Shown here one piece after another: positions 26,087-36,283 of a stretch of DNA of 64,000 nt. Location: positions 31,551 through 95,550 of the forward strand of contig JADKBW010000014.1 of NCBI GenBank assembly GCA_016714905.1. Direction: 5' to 3'. The position numbers were made by a program, and so were the translations under genes. Numbering within the stretch: position 1 is the first letter of the stretch; each line of letters starts with the position of its first letter. Source of the stretch: Flavobacterium sp. Its GTDB lineage: Bacteria; Bacteroidota; Bacteroidia; Flavobacteriales; Flavobacteriaceae. The notes under the pieces are model-generated. The model ran no database searches. It was given only the letters and a program-made list of their open reading frames with translations, and was not told the origin of the DNA.

Positions 26087-27313
26087 TTATAATTCCAATG
26101 CCTTTTTCGCATCACCACCCATCAATAATTCAACAGGATTTTCTAACGCTTCTTTCACGGCAACCAAGAAACCAACCGATTCTCTTCCGTCGATAATTCG
26201 GTGATCGTAAGATAACGCCACGTACATCATCGGGTGAATTTCTACTTGACCATTTACGGCAATCGGACGCTCAATAATGTTGTGCATGCCGAGAATTCCG
26301 GATTGTGGCGGGTTGATAATTGGTGTACTCAACATACTTCCAAAAACACCTCCGTTTGAAATCGTAAACGTTCCGCCTGTCATATCATCAACAGTGATTT
26401 GCCCATCACGAGCGCGGATGGCCAAACGTTTGATCTCTGCTTCGATACCGCGGAAACTTAAGGTTTCAGCCGAGCGAACTACAGGAACCATCAAACCTTT
26501 TGGACCAGAAACGGCAACTGAAATATCGCAGAAATCGTACGCGATTTTGTCCGTTCCGTCTATCATTGAGTTCACATCTGGATAGAGTTGTAATGCTCTT
26601 GTTACGGCTTTCGTAAAGAACGACATAAAGCCCAAACCTAATCCACCGTGTTTTGCTTTGAAAGCATCTTTATATTCGTTACGCACTGCGTTAATTGGCG
26701 ACATGTTTACTTCATTAAAAGTCGTCAACATCGCAGTTTCGTTTTTCGCAGCCACCAATCTTTCGGCCACTTTACGACGCAACATCGATAATTTAGTGCG
26801 ACTAGAACCACGGTTTCCACCAGTCGGTGTTCCCATCGAAGGAATGGCGCTTACTGCATCTTCTTTAGTAATGCGACCGTCTTTTCCTGTTCCTACTATA
26901 TCTGAAGGTTGTATGTTTTTCTCGTCTAGAATTTTCTTCGCTGCTGGTGAAGGTGTGTTGGTAGCGTAGGAAGTTGGCGCTGGTGCAGCCGCTGGTTTTG
27001 CTTCTACTTTAGGAGCTTCTGCCTTAGGAGCCTCCACTTTAGCTTCAGCCACCGGCGCGGCACCCGAAGGCTTAGCGGCACTAGTATCGATTAAGCAAAC
27101 CACAGCGCCTACGGCAACTGCATCGCCTTCTTCGGCTTTGAGTGTGATGATTCCGCTGGCTTCTGCAGGCAATTCGAGTGTGGCTTTATCAGAATCGACT
27201 TCGGCAATGGCTTGGTCTTTTTCTACATAATCACCGTCTTTGACTAACCAAGTGGCGATTTCAACTTCTTTGATGGACTCGCCTGGTGAAGGCACTTTCA
27301 TTTCTAAAATCAT
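26087..27313 (-). CDS. sucB: Dihydrolipoyllysine-residue succinyltransferase (E2 of 2-oxoglutarate dehydrogenase)
   Basis: E2 core of the 2-oxoglutarate dehydrogenase complex, transferring succinyl from lipoamide to CoA in the TCA cycle. 408 residues. Lipoyl domain at 1-75 with the modified Lys43 in VDSDKATLELPA; an Ala/Pro/Glu-rich hinge (about 80-115); the E3-binding domain at about 118-155 (SPAAKKILDEKNIQPSDIVGTGKDG); and the catalytic domain with the active-site His in SYDHRIIDGRE and DxxxG. It lies downstream of sucA on the same strand, with a dispersed element in the 125-base gap. Confidence 0.95.
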   Translation of the reverse strand: MILEMKVPSPGESIKEVEIATWLVKDGDYVEKDQAIAEVDSDKATLELPAEASGIITLKAEEGDAVAVGAVVCLIDTSAAKPSGAAPVAEAKVEAPKAEAPKVEAKPAAAPAPTSYATNTPSPAAKKILDEKNIQPSDIVGTGKDGRITKEDAVSAIPSMGTPTGGNRGSSRTKLSMLRRKVAERLVAAKNETAMLTTFNEVNMSPINAVRNEYKDAFKAKHGGLGLGFMSFFTKAVTRALQLYPDVNSMIDGTDKIAYDFCDISVAVSGPKGLMVPVVRSAETLSFRGIEAEIKRLAIRARDGQITVDDMTGGTFTISNGGVFGSMLSTPIINPPQSGILGMHNIIERPIAVNGQVEIHPMMYVALSYDHRIIDGRESVGFLVAVKEALENPVELLMGGDAKKALEL

Positions 27314-27358
27314 TGTAACTTATTTTAAATTTTGAACGTTGTGTTGTTTTTTATTTGG

Positions 27359-27434
27359 TGCCCTAGCCCTGATGGAACGGCATCCTTTTGTGGCGGTGTT
27401 CGCCGCAAAAGATATAGTGACAGCAGGATTAACT
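27359..27434 (+). repeat. Structured dispersed element, family A (copy 1)
   Basis: Starts GCCCTAGCCCTGATGG, contains ACGGCATCC and ends AGCAGGATTA. The middle folds as TTTTG-tGGCGg...CGCC-gCAAAA. Copies at 51305 and 60357 share the outer blocks but have different hairpin tips. Confidence 0.65.
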
Positions 27435-27438
27435 CTCA

Positions 27439-30211
27439 TTATTGAAATAAATTTTTATCAAATACCATTCGGATTGCATCGGCCTGACGGCGTTTGGCTC
27501 GTGTATAACTTCCTGCTGCTGGTGCTGCGTAGGCTTTGAGCGATGCCAATCTCCATTTTACGAGATCGAAATTCATTAACATATAGCTGTAAGCGCCCAT
27601 ATTCTTTGGTTCTTCTTGTGCCCAAACGAAATCGTCGGCTTTCGAATAACTTGCGATAATGGCTTTTAATTGTTCGGTTGGCAATGGGAATAATTGTTCA
27701 ATTCTGATGAGTGCCACGTCTTTTCGTCCGAGATTTTCTCTTTCGGTATGCAAATCATAATAGAATTTACCAGTGCAAAATACCAATGTTTTGACGTCTT
27801 TTTTATTCACAGCCGTATCATCAATCGTTTCTTGGAAACTACCGGTTGCAAATTCCTCAACCGTTGAAACGACTCTTGGATCACGCAACAAACTTTTCGG
27901 CGTGAATACGACCAATGGTTTGCGGTATTTGGTTTTCATTTGACGGCGCAACAAGTGAAAGAAATTGGCTGGTGTGGTGCAATCAGCAACGAACATATTG
28001 TGTCTTGCACAAAGTTGAAGGTAACGCTCCATTCTTGCTGAAGAGTGTTCCGCGCCTTGTCCTTCGTAACCGTGTGGCAAGAGTAAGACAATTCCGTTTT
28101 GGTTGTTCCATTTGTCTTCGCCGCACGAGATGTATTGGTCGATCATAATTTGCGCTCCGTTGCTGAAATCTCCAAATTGTGCTTCCCAAATGGTTAGCGT
28201 ATTTGGACTTGCAAGAGCGTAACCGTAATCAAATCCGAGTACACCATATTCTGACAAGAACGAATTGTAAATATAGAATTTACCTTCGGCGTTCTTAAGA
28301 TTTGATAAGAGCACCACTTCTTCTTCGCTGTCTTCTACTTTCACCACTGCGTGACGGTGGGAGAACGTTCCTCGTTCTACGTCTTGTCCAGAAATACGAA
28401 CATTATAACCTTCGGTCATTAAGGAACCATACGCTAATGTTTCCGCCATTGCCCAGTCGAGGGCATTGGATTCGAAGAACATTGTTTTACGATCGTTGAT
28501 TAGTTTTTCGATTTTGCTGATGAATTTTTTGTCTTTGGGAAGATTACAAATCACATCGGCTATTTCGGTCAATCCTTTTTTAGGGAAAGTCGTATCTACT
28601 TTTTGCAACATCACATCGTCGGAGACTTGCTGGAATCCTTGCCATTCATTTTGCATGAAAGGCGTGATGATCGTTAAATCTTTTTTACGTGAGGCTTCGA
28701 GATTTTGATCTAGATCGAGTTTGTAAGCCGATTCTAAATCTTTGACGAAATTGCCGTCGATAACTCCTTCTGCCAATAATTTGTCCCATAAATATCTCGT
28801 GGATTTTGTGCTTGGCAATGATTTTATATAGTACTGGTTGGGTGAAACGAGGTTCATCACCTTCGTTGTGTCCGTATTTTCTGTATCCCAGTAAATCGAT
28901 GAAAACATCGCGTCCGAATTGCATTCTAAAGTCGAGGGCAAACAACATCGCGTGCACCACGGCTTCTGCATCATCCGCATTGACGTGCAATACAGGCGAC
29001 AAAGTTACTTTAGCCACATCGGTGCAATACGTTGACGAACGAGCATCGAGATAATTCGTAGTAAAACCGACTTGGTTGTTGATGACAATATGAATGGTTC
29101 CGCCGGTTTTGTATCCGTCGAGTTGTGCCATTTGGATGATCTCATAGAGAATTCCTTGTCCAGCGATAGCAGCATCACCGTGCACGGCAATTGGCAACAC
29201 TTTCGAGAAATCTTCTGGAAAATAATGATCTTGTTTTGCACGGGTAATTCCTTCAATTACGGCACCAACCGTTTCTAGGTGAGACGGATTCGGCGCTAAA
29301 TTGATATTGATATGTTTTCCTGTGCTTGTTTTTCTATCCGATGTTAAACCCAAATGGTATTTTACATCGCCATCAAAATATTCTTGGTCGTAATCTTTCC
29401 CGTCAAATTCGGAGAAAATATCTTGGGTTGATTTTCTAAAAATATTAGCCAACACGTTCAAACGACCACGGTGCGCCATTCCCATGACGAATTGCTCTAC
29501 GCCTTTTTCTGCTGCGGCTTCAATCAGCGCATCGAGTGCTGGAATGATGGATTCGCCGCCTTCGAGTGAAAAACGTTTTTGTCCAACGTATTTGGTGTGT
29601 AAGAAATTCTCGAAAGAAACCGCTTCGTTGAGTTTGCTGAGAATGTTTTTCTTTTGATCGTTGGTGAAGTTGGGTTGGTTGTCATTGATGTTGATGCGGT
29701 CTTGAATCCATTGAATCCACTCTGGATTTCGCATGTACATATATTCAATTCCGATATGTTGACAGTAGACATTTCGTAAATGAGTCAAAATATCTTGCAA
29801 CGTCGACGGTTGATGCCCGAGTACTTTTGCCGCATCAAAAACGGTATTTAAGTCGTCGTTGGAAAGCCCGTAATTTTCAAGCTGTAAATTAGGCAAGAAG
29901 ATTCGGCGATCACGAACCGGATTGGTCTTAGTAAAAAGATGTCCACGCGTTCGGTAACCGTCGATAAGTTTAAGAACGTTGAATTCTTTTAATATTTTAT
30001 CTGAAGCTGCGCCGCTCTGAACAGCATTGGACGCCATGTTTGCCATTTGATGAACAGCTTGCTCCTCGTTGTAGGTGGTCATTCCAAAATCGAAACCTTG
30101 AAAGAAACTTCTCCAACTAGGTTCTACGCTATCTGGACTTTCTGTGTATTGCTCGTATAAATCGGCGAAAAATTCGGTGTGTGCTGCGTTTAAAAAGGAA
30201 AACCTATCCAT
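27439..30211 (-). CDS. sucA: 2-oxoglutarate dehydrogenase E1 component, frameshifted
   Basis: Thiamine-diphosphate-dependent E1 that decarboxylates 2-oxoglutarate in the TCA cycle. The reconstructed length is about 923 residues, normal for this family. The N-terminal part has GMAHRGRLNVLAN and the ThDP-binding GDAAIAGQGI...NNQVGFTT; the C-terminal part has VLLLPHGYEGQGAEHSSARMERYLQL. The frame breaks at 28804-28807, where four T (AAAA on the coding strand) should be three, so IAKHK should continue into STRYLWDKLLAEGV. One extra base in a homopolymer in a central enzyme points to a sequence error. Divergent from the outer-membrane protein at 30324. Confidence 0.92.
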
Positions 30212-30323
30212 AAGTCTTGTTAAATGTCCTAATTTGTAAAAATGTTACGCAAAAGTACAATAAAACCAATAAAATTTTAATTATTTTAGATACTTTTATC
30301 GTTTATCAAAAAAAGCTTTTTTT

Positions 30324-30863
30324 ATGTCTAAATCTCGTTGTTTACAAGTTAAATTTAAATTCATTTTTACCTTTTTTGCGACTGTTTTTTCAGCTGTGAC
30401 TTTCGCGCAGCAACAACCTAAAAATGACTTTTGGCAAAACGTGCAGTTTGGCGGTGGATTTGGACTGAGTGTGGGTTCTGGCTTTACTAACATTAGTATT
30501 GCGCCGAGTGCGATATACAATTTTAACGAGATATTTGCTGCCGGTGTCGGATTGCAGGGAAGCTATATCAAGGTAGATGATCGCGACGTGAATTACAATT
30601 CCTATGTTTATGGAGGAAGTTTGATTGGTTTGGTTCGACCTCTTGAAGAAATTCAACTTTCTGTGGAGCTTGAGCAATTGCGTGTCAATCAAGAATTTCC
30701 AGACTTTGATGCAAAAAAGAATTTTTGGAATACGGCTTTGTATTTAGGCGCTGGGTATTATACTGGAAACGTTACTATTGGTATTCGTTATAATGTATTG
30801 TTCAATAAAAACGATTTGGTGTATAGCGAAGCATTTATGCCGTTTGTTAGAGTTTATTTCTAA
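30324..30863 (+). CDS. Outer-membrane beta-barrel protein
   Basis: 179 residues. A signal peptide (about 1-28, ending TFAQQQ) is followed by alternating hydrophobic strands (FGGGFGLSVGSGFTNISIAPSA, FAAGVGLQGSYI, ALYLGAGYYTGNVTIGIRYNVLF) and a C-terminal aromatic (FVRVYF), the signature of a small outer-membrane beta barrel of about eight strands. Homologues are sometimes labelled 'alpha-ketoglutarate decarboxylase', a name copied from the neighbouring sucA; nothing in this protein supports it. Its 3' end overlaps the next gene tail to tail by 17 bases. Confidence 0.75.
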   Translation: MSKSRCLQVKFKFIFTFFATVFSAVTFAQQQPKNDFWQNVQFGGGFGLSVGSGFTNISIAPSAIYNFNEIFAAGVGLQGSYIKVDDRDVNYNSYVYGGSLIGLVRPLEEIQLSVELEQLRVNQEFPDFDAKKNFWNTALYLGAGYYTGNVTIGIRYNVLFNKNDLVYSEAFMPFVRVYF

Positions 30864-31200
30864 ACCAAACTTTCATCCATTCTCTTTTCAAAATTAAAAA
30901 TGCAACCTGTTCCGAAAGTTCAGCAATGTCTGAACCATCTAACTTTTTGATTTGATCTTCGGGAACATCAATGATGTATAACAAGTTTAAATATTCCGCA
31001 AATTTGTACTGAATCAACCGATAGATTTTTTCATGCAATTGCACCTTTAACTCATCAGGTTTCGTGCTCAATGGAAAGTCGATTCCTTCGTTGGCCAAAT
31101 TAAAATCTTTGTTGATTTGCTCAATCAATTTGAGGTATAAGTTCTCTTTTTCTGCTTCTGAAAGCAACGAATCTGAGGATATTGGCGCAATGAAATTCAT
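30847..31200 (-). CDS. Conserved hypothetical protein
   Basis: 117 residues, soluble and mostly helical, with no signal peptide. Distinct stretches include LYLKLIEQINKDFNLANEGIDF, LHEKIYRLIQYKFAEYLNLLY and VAFLILKREWMKVWFR. No known motif is visible. It is separated by four bases from the membrane protein upstream (31205) and lies in an operon with it and the polyprenyl synthase gene. The acidic loop IDVPEDQIKKLDGSDIAELSE could bind a partner. Likely genuine because of its tight spacing in the operon. Confidence 0.65.
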   Translation of the reverse strand: MNFIAPISSDSLLSEAEKENLYLKLIEQINKDFNLANEGIDFPLSTKPDELKVQLHEKIYRLIQYKFAEYLNLLYIIDVPEDQIKKLDGSDIAELSEQVAFLILKREWMKVWFRNKL

Positions 31201-31204
31201 ATAA

Positions 31205-31945
31205 TTATTGACTTACTTTTAATCTTCTTTTGTCCCAAATGGACACAATTTTTACTAACAACACATCGCCTCCCGCATAAAAAAACACAGCTCCCATCGG
31301 CGGATTACTTGCTGGAATCAATCCAAACGTTTTCGGAACCCATGTCCAACATTGAAAATACGTTCCCACTAACTCGATAAAGATAACACAAAGTGCAATA
31401 AAATAATAGAGATTTTGCCAGCGTTTTCGTTTCATCAACACAAAAAATAAAAGGCCAAAAAGCAAGGTGAAAACGTCGTTTAAAAATAGACCGACTGCAA
31501 TAAACAGGACGCTAAAGAAAACAGCAAAGAACTTCCGAAGTGGCTGCTCGTGTTGCACTGACCATGGGGCGTGAGCGAAAATATAGCCCGAGGCGTAAAC
31601 AATCGCATGACCAAAAGGTACATACAACGGAATGAATGCTGTTCTATAATCATACATTCCGAGTAATTTGCAAAAAATGAGTTCGCCGATATAGGACAAG
31701 AAAACCATCACGATCATCAGCTTTCGTAAATAGATTTCTGCCGAAAAAAACAATAGAAAGAAATACACTATCGCCGCCACATTGGTAATCCCTCTAGCAT
31801 CAAAATACTTTTCAGTAAAAAAAACGGAATCAATTCCTAAAGCCAGTATGGTAAAAACCGTAAAGCCAAAAGCCAAATTCGATTGCAATTTGGGGCTATA
31901 GCTTTGCTCGTTAAAAAAGTAATGATATAGTTTGGAATTATTCAA
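31205..31945 (-). CDS. Multi-pass membrane protein of unknown function
   Basis: 246 residues with about seven hydrophobic helices (for example AFGFTVFTILALGIDSVFF, VYFFLLFFSAEIYL, FGHAIVYASGYIFAHAPW). The conserved-looking FIPLYVPFGHAIVY and a late ANPPMGAVFFYAGGDVLL may hold polar residues within the membrane. No named family is recognised with confidence. It follows the polyprenyl synthase gene by 22 bases, so a role around isoprenoid or carotenoid lipids is possible but only by association. Confidence 0.65.
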   Translation of the reverse strand: MNNSKLYHYFFNEQSYSPKLQSNLAFGFTVFTILALGIDSVFFTEKYFDARGITNVAAIVYFFLLFFSAEIYLRKLMIVMVFLSYIGELIFCKLLGMYDYRTAFIPLYVPFGHAIVYASGYIFAHAPWSVQHEQPLRKFFAVFFSVLFIAVGLFLNDVFTLLFGLLFFVLMKRKRWQNLYYFIALCVIFIELVGTYFQCWTWVPKTFGLIPASNPPMGAVFFYAGGDVLLVKIVSIWDKRRLKVSQ

Positions 31946-31967
31946 TGGTCAATACTTTCTAGAAAAA

Positions 31968-32943
31968 TCAAACTTTTCTGCCCATTAAATTCTCCCCAAA
32001 AGCGCGCAAGATTGATTTCTTATCGGCATGAATTTCTAGCTGATCTAAAGTGTCAAAAGCGTTTTGCGTATAATCTTGAATGGCTTTTTGCGTAGCTGCT
32101 GCAGCACCAGTTTCAACAAAAAGTTCTTTCACTGATTCGATTTTCTCAAAGTTGTCTTGCGGTTTGATCGAATACAAATGCATCAATTGCTCTTTTTGTC
32201 CCGCCGATGCGAACTCCATCGCCTTCAAATACAAATATGTTTTTTTGTTTTCGATAATGTCTCCACCCACTTGCTTTCCGAAAGTTTCAGGATTTCCGTA
32301 GGCATCTAAATAATCATCTTGCAGTTGAAATGCGATTCCTAAATGCAGTCCAAAATCATAAATCAAGTTGGCGTTTTGAGTAGATGTTTGGGCTATTATC
32401 GCACCCATTTTCATGGCAGCACCCAACAACACTGCGGTTTTATACTGTATCATTTTGAGATACTCCGTCAACGTAACGTCTTCGCGGTTTTCAAAATCGA
32501 CATCCCATTGTTGTCCTTCGCAAACTTCAAGCGCGGTCTTGCTAAAAAGTTTGGCTAAATCTCGAAAAATCGAAGGTTCATATTGTTCAAAATACTGATA
32601 CGCCAATATCAGCATGGCGTCTCCAGACAAGATTCCGGTATTGACATCCCATTTTTCATGCACAGTTTCGTTGCCTCTTCGAAGCGGCGCATCATCCATG
32701 ATATCATCGTGAATCAACGAAAAATTATGAAAAACTTCGACTGCTAAAGCCGCTGGCAATGCATCTTTATAATTTGCATCAAAGATTTCGGCACTCATCA
32801 AAGTCAACACGGGTCGAATTCTTTTGCCGCCCAAACCCAAAATATAGGCAATGGGTTCGTATAAATTTTTTGGCTCTTTATCGCGTTGCTCGGACTTCAG
32901 ATATTCCAAAACAAATTCTTGATACTGTTGAATCCGAATGCAT
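31968..32943 (-). CDS. Polyprenyl (farnesyl/geranylgeranyl) diphosphate synthase, N-terminal frameshift
   Basis: Condenses isopentenyl diphosphate onto allylic diphosphates. Both Asp-rich motifs are present: DDIMDD (LIHDDIMDDAPLRRG) and the second DDYLD (FQLQDDYLDAYG), plus GGKRIRPVL near the N-terminus. The frame opens at a TTG (32909), but the natural start is probably the ATG at 32943: reading from there gives MHS, and then removing one C of the CC pair at 32934-32935 joins IQQYQEFVLEYLKSEQ to the main frame. The total is about 324 residues. The extra base is probably a sequence error. Confidence 0.88.
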
Positions 32944-33023
32944 AAAATAAATTTCGGCTAAATTACAGTATTCACTTCGGATAACAAATTTCGAATCCTA
33001 AGTCAATGTTAAATAAATGTAAA

Positions 33024-33063
33024 TACTTTGGAAACTATTTGGGTGTTAAAAGTTTCCAAAGTA
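33024..33063. promoter_or_regulatory. Perfect 13-bp inverted repeat, probable TetR operator
   Basis: TACTTTGGAAACT (33024-33036) and its exact reverse complement (33051-33063) are separated by 14 bases, 58 bases upstream of the TetR-family ATG and between divergent genes. Autoregulation by the TetR protein is the natural reading. Confidence 0.6.
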
Positions 33064-33120
33064 CATTTGCCCAGCAATTTGGAATCTCTGCGTATTGATT
33101 CCAGAAAAAAATCAAACAAA

Positions 33121-33717
33121 ATGAAATGCAAAATAATCGCTAAAGCCACCGATATGTTTTTGAGACTGGGTTTCAAAAGTGTCACGATGGATGATATAGC
33201 AACGGAAATGAGTATTTCGAAAAAAACCATTTACAAATATTTCGAAAACAAAGAACTTTTGATTTCAGAAGGTACGATGATGGTTCATCAAAAGATCCAC
33301 GACACCATCGACGGCATAGTGGCTCAAAACTACAATGCCATCCAGGAGAATTTTGAGATTCGTAAAATGTTCGGAGAAATGTTTCATTCGATAGACCAAT
33401 CTCCTGTCTACCAATTAAAGAAACACTATCCGGAAATTTACAATGAATTTATGTGTCGAGAAGCCGAAGATTGCAATATGGTTTTTCGTCAGAATATGGA
33501 GAAAGGAATTCGAGAAGGTTTGTATCGGACCAACATTAATATCGATTCGTACGTAAAATTCTATTACACGATTATCTTCTTTATTAATGAAACCACCAAA
33601 TCGGAAAAAGAAGTTTTTGAATTGGAATACGATGCTTTAGAATATCACACTCGTGCCCTTGCGACTCCAAAGGGAATTATTGAACTAGAAAAAAATTTAA
33701 AACACACCTCTTTATAA
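33121..33717 (+). CDS. TetR/AcrR family transcriptional regulator
   Basis: 198-residue one-component repressor. The helix-turn-helix is at about residues 24-46 (TMDDIATEMSISKKTIYKYFENKE), the standard TetR layout, followed by a variable ligand-binding helical domain. The start is set at MKCKIIAKATDMF (33121), since the longer frame upstream runs through the inverted repeat. It is the first gene before a TolC/MFP/RND set on the same strand with only 10 bases to the TolC gene, so it very probably controls that efflux operon. Confidence 0.9.
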   Translation: MKCKIIAKATDMFLRLGFKSVTMDDIATEMSISKKTIYKYFENKELLISEGTMMVHQKIHDTIDGIVAQNYNAIQENFEIRKMFGEMFHSIDQSPVYQLKKHYPEIYNEFMCREAEDCNMVFRQNMEKGIREGLYRTNINIDSYVKFYYTIIFFINETTKSEKEVFELEYDALEYHTRALATPKGIIELEKNLKHTSL

Positions 33718-33727
33718 TCCATTATCT

Positions 33728-35050
33728 ATGAAAAAACTCGCAAGCCTCTTTTTGCTGATTGTTGCCCTCGCAGCACAATCGCAAACCAACCCGCAGAGTT
33801 ATTCGTTTTCGTTGCAGCAAGCCATCAGTCATGCGCTCACGAATAACTATCAAGCCATCAACGCCACTCGTGACATTGCTTCTGCCAAGCAAAAAAAATG
33901 GGAAACTACCGCTTCGGGGTTGCCCCAAATAAGTGCTAATGTTAACTATTTAAACAATTTTAAAATACAACAAAACCAATTTACGGTTAATGGACAGACT
34001 ACTACACTTTCCTTCGGTAACTATAATTCCGCAGATGCTAGTTTGCAATTGAGTCAATTGATTTTTGATGGCTCATACATTGTAGCGCTTCAAGCTTCAA
34101 AAACGTATTTGAAATACTATGAAAATGCTAAGCAAAAAACCAATACTGAAATTAGAGAAATGGTTATTAATGCATACGGAAATGTTTTGCTTGCCGAAGA
34201 AAGCGCTGCTATTCTTGAAAAAAATAAAGCAACATTAGCTAAAACATTAGCTGATACTCAAGAAATTTACAAAAACGGGCTGATTGAAGAAGAAAATGTA
34301 GAGCAATTGCAAATAACATTGGCGTCAATAAACAGTAGCTTAAGTAACACCAAAAGACTATTAGACATTACCTCAAAAATGCTTAAACTAACATTGGGGA
34401 TTGACATTGATGATGACTTGAAACTAACTGATAAATTAGACGATTTGACTGTTTCTAATTTAGATAAGGCCTTTGGTCAGGGAGAATTTGCAGTGACGAA
34501 TAACATCAATTACCAAATGGCTTCAAATTTTCAAGAGCAACGAGCTTTAGAATTAAAACTGCAAAAAAGCAAAGCGCTACCAACACTTGGAGCTTCTGTA
34601 AACTTTGGATCTAACACTTTCGGAAGTCGATTTACAATGTTTAATAGTGAACAACAATGGTTCAACTATTCCAATTTAGGCATTGGTTTAAGTGTTCCTT
34701 TATTCAGTAGCTTAGGTCGAAGCGCTCGGACACAACAAGCCAAAATTGCATTTGAACAAGCTAAAACGCAACTCACAGAAACCGAGCAAAAACTCAAATT
34801 GCAGTACGAAAGTTCCAAAAGCGATTATGAATTTAGCATCGAAGAATATGCTACTTCCAAATCGAATTTGAATTTAGCGGAACGTATTGAGAAAAAACAA
34901 CAAATCAAATTTAAAGAAGGATTGTCTTCGAGTTTTGATTTTAGTGAAGCCCAACGGCAATTGTATACTGCGCAGCAAAACTATTTACAATCGATGGTGA
35001 ATGTCATTAATAAAAAAGCTGCATTAGAAAAAATCATAAACAAAAACTAA
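33728..35050 (+). CDS. TolC family outer-membrane efflux protein
   Basis: 440 residues. Signal peptide (about 1-19, ending LAAQSQ), then the two repeated helical halves of the outer-membrane efflux protein family: ISHALTNNYQAINATRDIASAKQKKWETTASGLPQIS at the start and a second repeat with GIGLSVPLFSSLGRSARTQQAKIAFEQAKTQL. Long Lys/Glu-rich coiled segments fit the periplasmic tunnel. It forms the exit duct for the RND pump encoded downstream. Nine bases separate it from the adaptor gene. Confidence 0.92.
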   Translation: MKKLASLFLLIVALAAQSQTNPQSYSFSLQQAISHALTNNYQAINATRDIASAKQKKWETTASGLPQISANVNYLNNFKIQQNQFTVNGQTTTLSFGNYNSADASLQLSQLIFDGSYIVALQASKTYLKYYENAKQKTNTEIREMVINAYGNVLLAEESAAILEKNKATLAKTLADTQEIYKNGLIEEENVEQLQITLASINSSLSNTKRLLDITSKMLKLTLGIDIDDDLKLTDKLDDLTVSNLDKAFGQGEFAVTNNINYQMASNFQEQRALELKLQKSKALPTLGASVNFGSNTFGSRFTMFNSEQQWFNYSNLGIGLSVPLFSSLGRSARTQQAKIAFEQAKTQLTETEQKLKLQYESSKSDYEFSIEEYATSKSNLNLAERIEKKQQIKFKEGLSSSFDFSEAQRQLYTAQQNYLQSMVNVINKKAALEKIINKN

Positions 35051-35058
35051 CACAACAG

Positions 35059-36198
35059 ATGAGAAAAATTTTCCTAGTATCCGTTTTATCCATAGCCATT
35101 TATTCCTGTGGAAATAAAGAAAACAACCAAACTATAGATGCTTTAATTGAATCAAAAAACACCAAAGCATTGCAAGAAAAGAAAATAGTTTTGCAAGCTG
35201 AAATTGCTAAAATTGAAGAAGCGTTGGCAACACTCGATACCAAGAAAGAAGAAGCGTTAGTTTCTGTCTTGACTTTGAAAGACACGCTTTTTAACCACTA
35301 TTTAGATATTCAAGGAAATGTAGACACCAAAGAGAATATCATTGTTCAACCAGAGTTTAGCGGGACATTGACTGCATTAAATGTCAAGGCGGGACAAAAA
35401 GTGGTCAAAGGTCAAATTTTAGGTCGCATCGATGACGCGGGAATGAGTCAACAATTGGCGCAAGTGCAGACGCAATACGAATTGGCAAAGACTACCTACG
35501 AAAGACAAAAAAATCTTTGGGATCAGAAAATTGGTTCTGAAATTCAGTATTTGCAAGCGCAAACTCAAATGAACAGCCTTCAAAAATCGATAGGTCAAAT
35601 GAAAGCCCAATTGGCCAAAACTGTGATTCGCGCTCCATTTTCCGGAACCATCGACGAAGTTTTCGTAGAAAAAGGACAAGTCGTTGCTCCAGGCCCGCAA
35701 GGATTAATGCGTATCGTAAATCTAGGAAATATGTTTGTTTCGACTTCTGTTCCTGAGAGCTATATTGGCAAGTTGAAAGTCGGTACTGAGGTCGATGTTT
35801 TCTTGACTTCATTAGGAAAAACATACAAAGGGAAAGTACGCCAAGTGGGTAATTTTATCAATCCAAACAACAGAAGTTTTGGTATTGAAGTAAGCATTCC
35901 AAATCCAGACAATCTGCTACGTCCGAATCAAGTGGCAAAACTTAAAATCATCGATTATGTAAAAAAAGACGCCACTGTAGTTCCGACCAATATCATTCAA
36001 GAAGACGGGAAAGGCAATCACTATGTTTACACGGTTGACAACAGCAACGGAAAAACCGGTGTCGCCAAAAAAACAGTTGTAACACTTGGACAAGCCTCTG
36101 ATAACGTTACTGAAATTTTAAGCGGCGTATCGGAAGAAGATGTTATTGTTACGGAAGGCGTGAATGCGATTTCAGAAGGAATGAAACTAAATTTCTAA
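35059..36198 (+). CDS. RND efflux periplasmic adaptor (membrane fusion protein)
   Basis: 379-residue lipoprotein adaptor that links the RND pump to TolC. The signal peptide ends in the lipobox SIAIYSC near residue 17. A coiled coil (about 45-75, LQAEIAKIEEALATLDTKKEEA) comes before the lipoyl-like half-motif (LNVKAGQKVVKGQILGRIDD), which is completed after a helical hairpin (VIRAPFSGTIDEVFVEKGQVVAPG). The beta-barrel domain with VGTEVDVFL and a membrane-proximal domain end the protein. Confidence 0.92.
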   Translation: MRKIFLVSVLSIAIYSCGNKENNQTIDALIESKNTKALQEKKIVLQAEIAKIEEALATLDTKKEEALVSVLTLKDTLFNHYLDIQGNVDTKENIIVQPEFSGTLTALNVKAGQKVVKGQILGRIDDAGMSQQLAQVQTQYELAKTTYERQKNLWDQKIGSEIQYLQAQTQMNSLQKSIGQMKAQLAKTVIRAPFSGTIDEVFVEKGQVVAPGPQGLMRIVNLGNMFVSTSVPESYIGKLKVGTEVDVFLTSLGKTYKGKVRQVGNFINPNNRSFGIEVSIPNPDNLLRPNQVAKLKIIDYVKKDATVVPTNIIQEDGKGNHYVYTVDNSNGKTGVAKKTVVTLGQASDNVTEILSGVSEEDVIVTEGVNAISEGMKLNF

Positions 36199-36201
36199 TA
36201 C

Positions 36202-36277
36202 GTTGTTAGTTGTCGGTTGTCAGTTGTCGGTTTACAAGAATCACAACTCATAACTCATAACTCACAACTCATAACTA
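36202..36277. repeat. Short-period imperfect repeats
   Basis: Three GTTGTCGG-like units followed by four AACTCATA/AACTCACA-like units fill the gap between the adaptor and pump genes. The two halves are partly complementary. Confidence 0.7.
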
Positions 36278-36283
36278 CAAAAC

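Noticed and set aside
27439..30211. Two separate sucA-like genes
   Set aside because: The two frames are complementary halves of one E1 protein, joined by a single-base homopolymer change.
30324..30863. Alpha-ketoglutarate decarboxylase
   Set aside because: The protein is a short beta barrel with a signal peptide; the name belongs to the neighbouring sucA.
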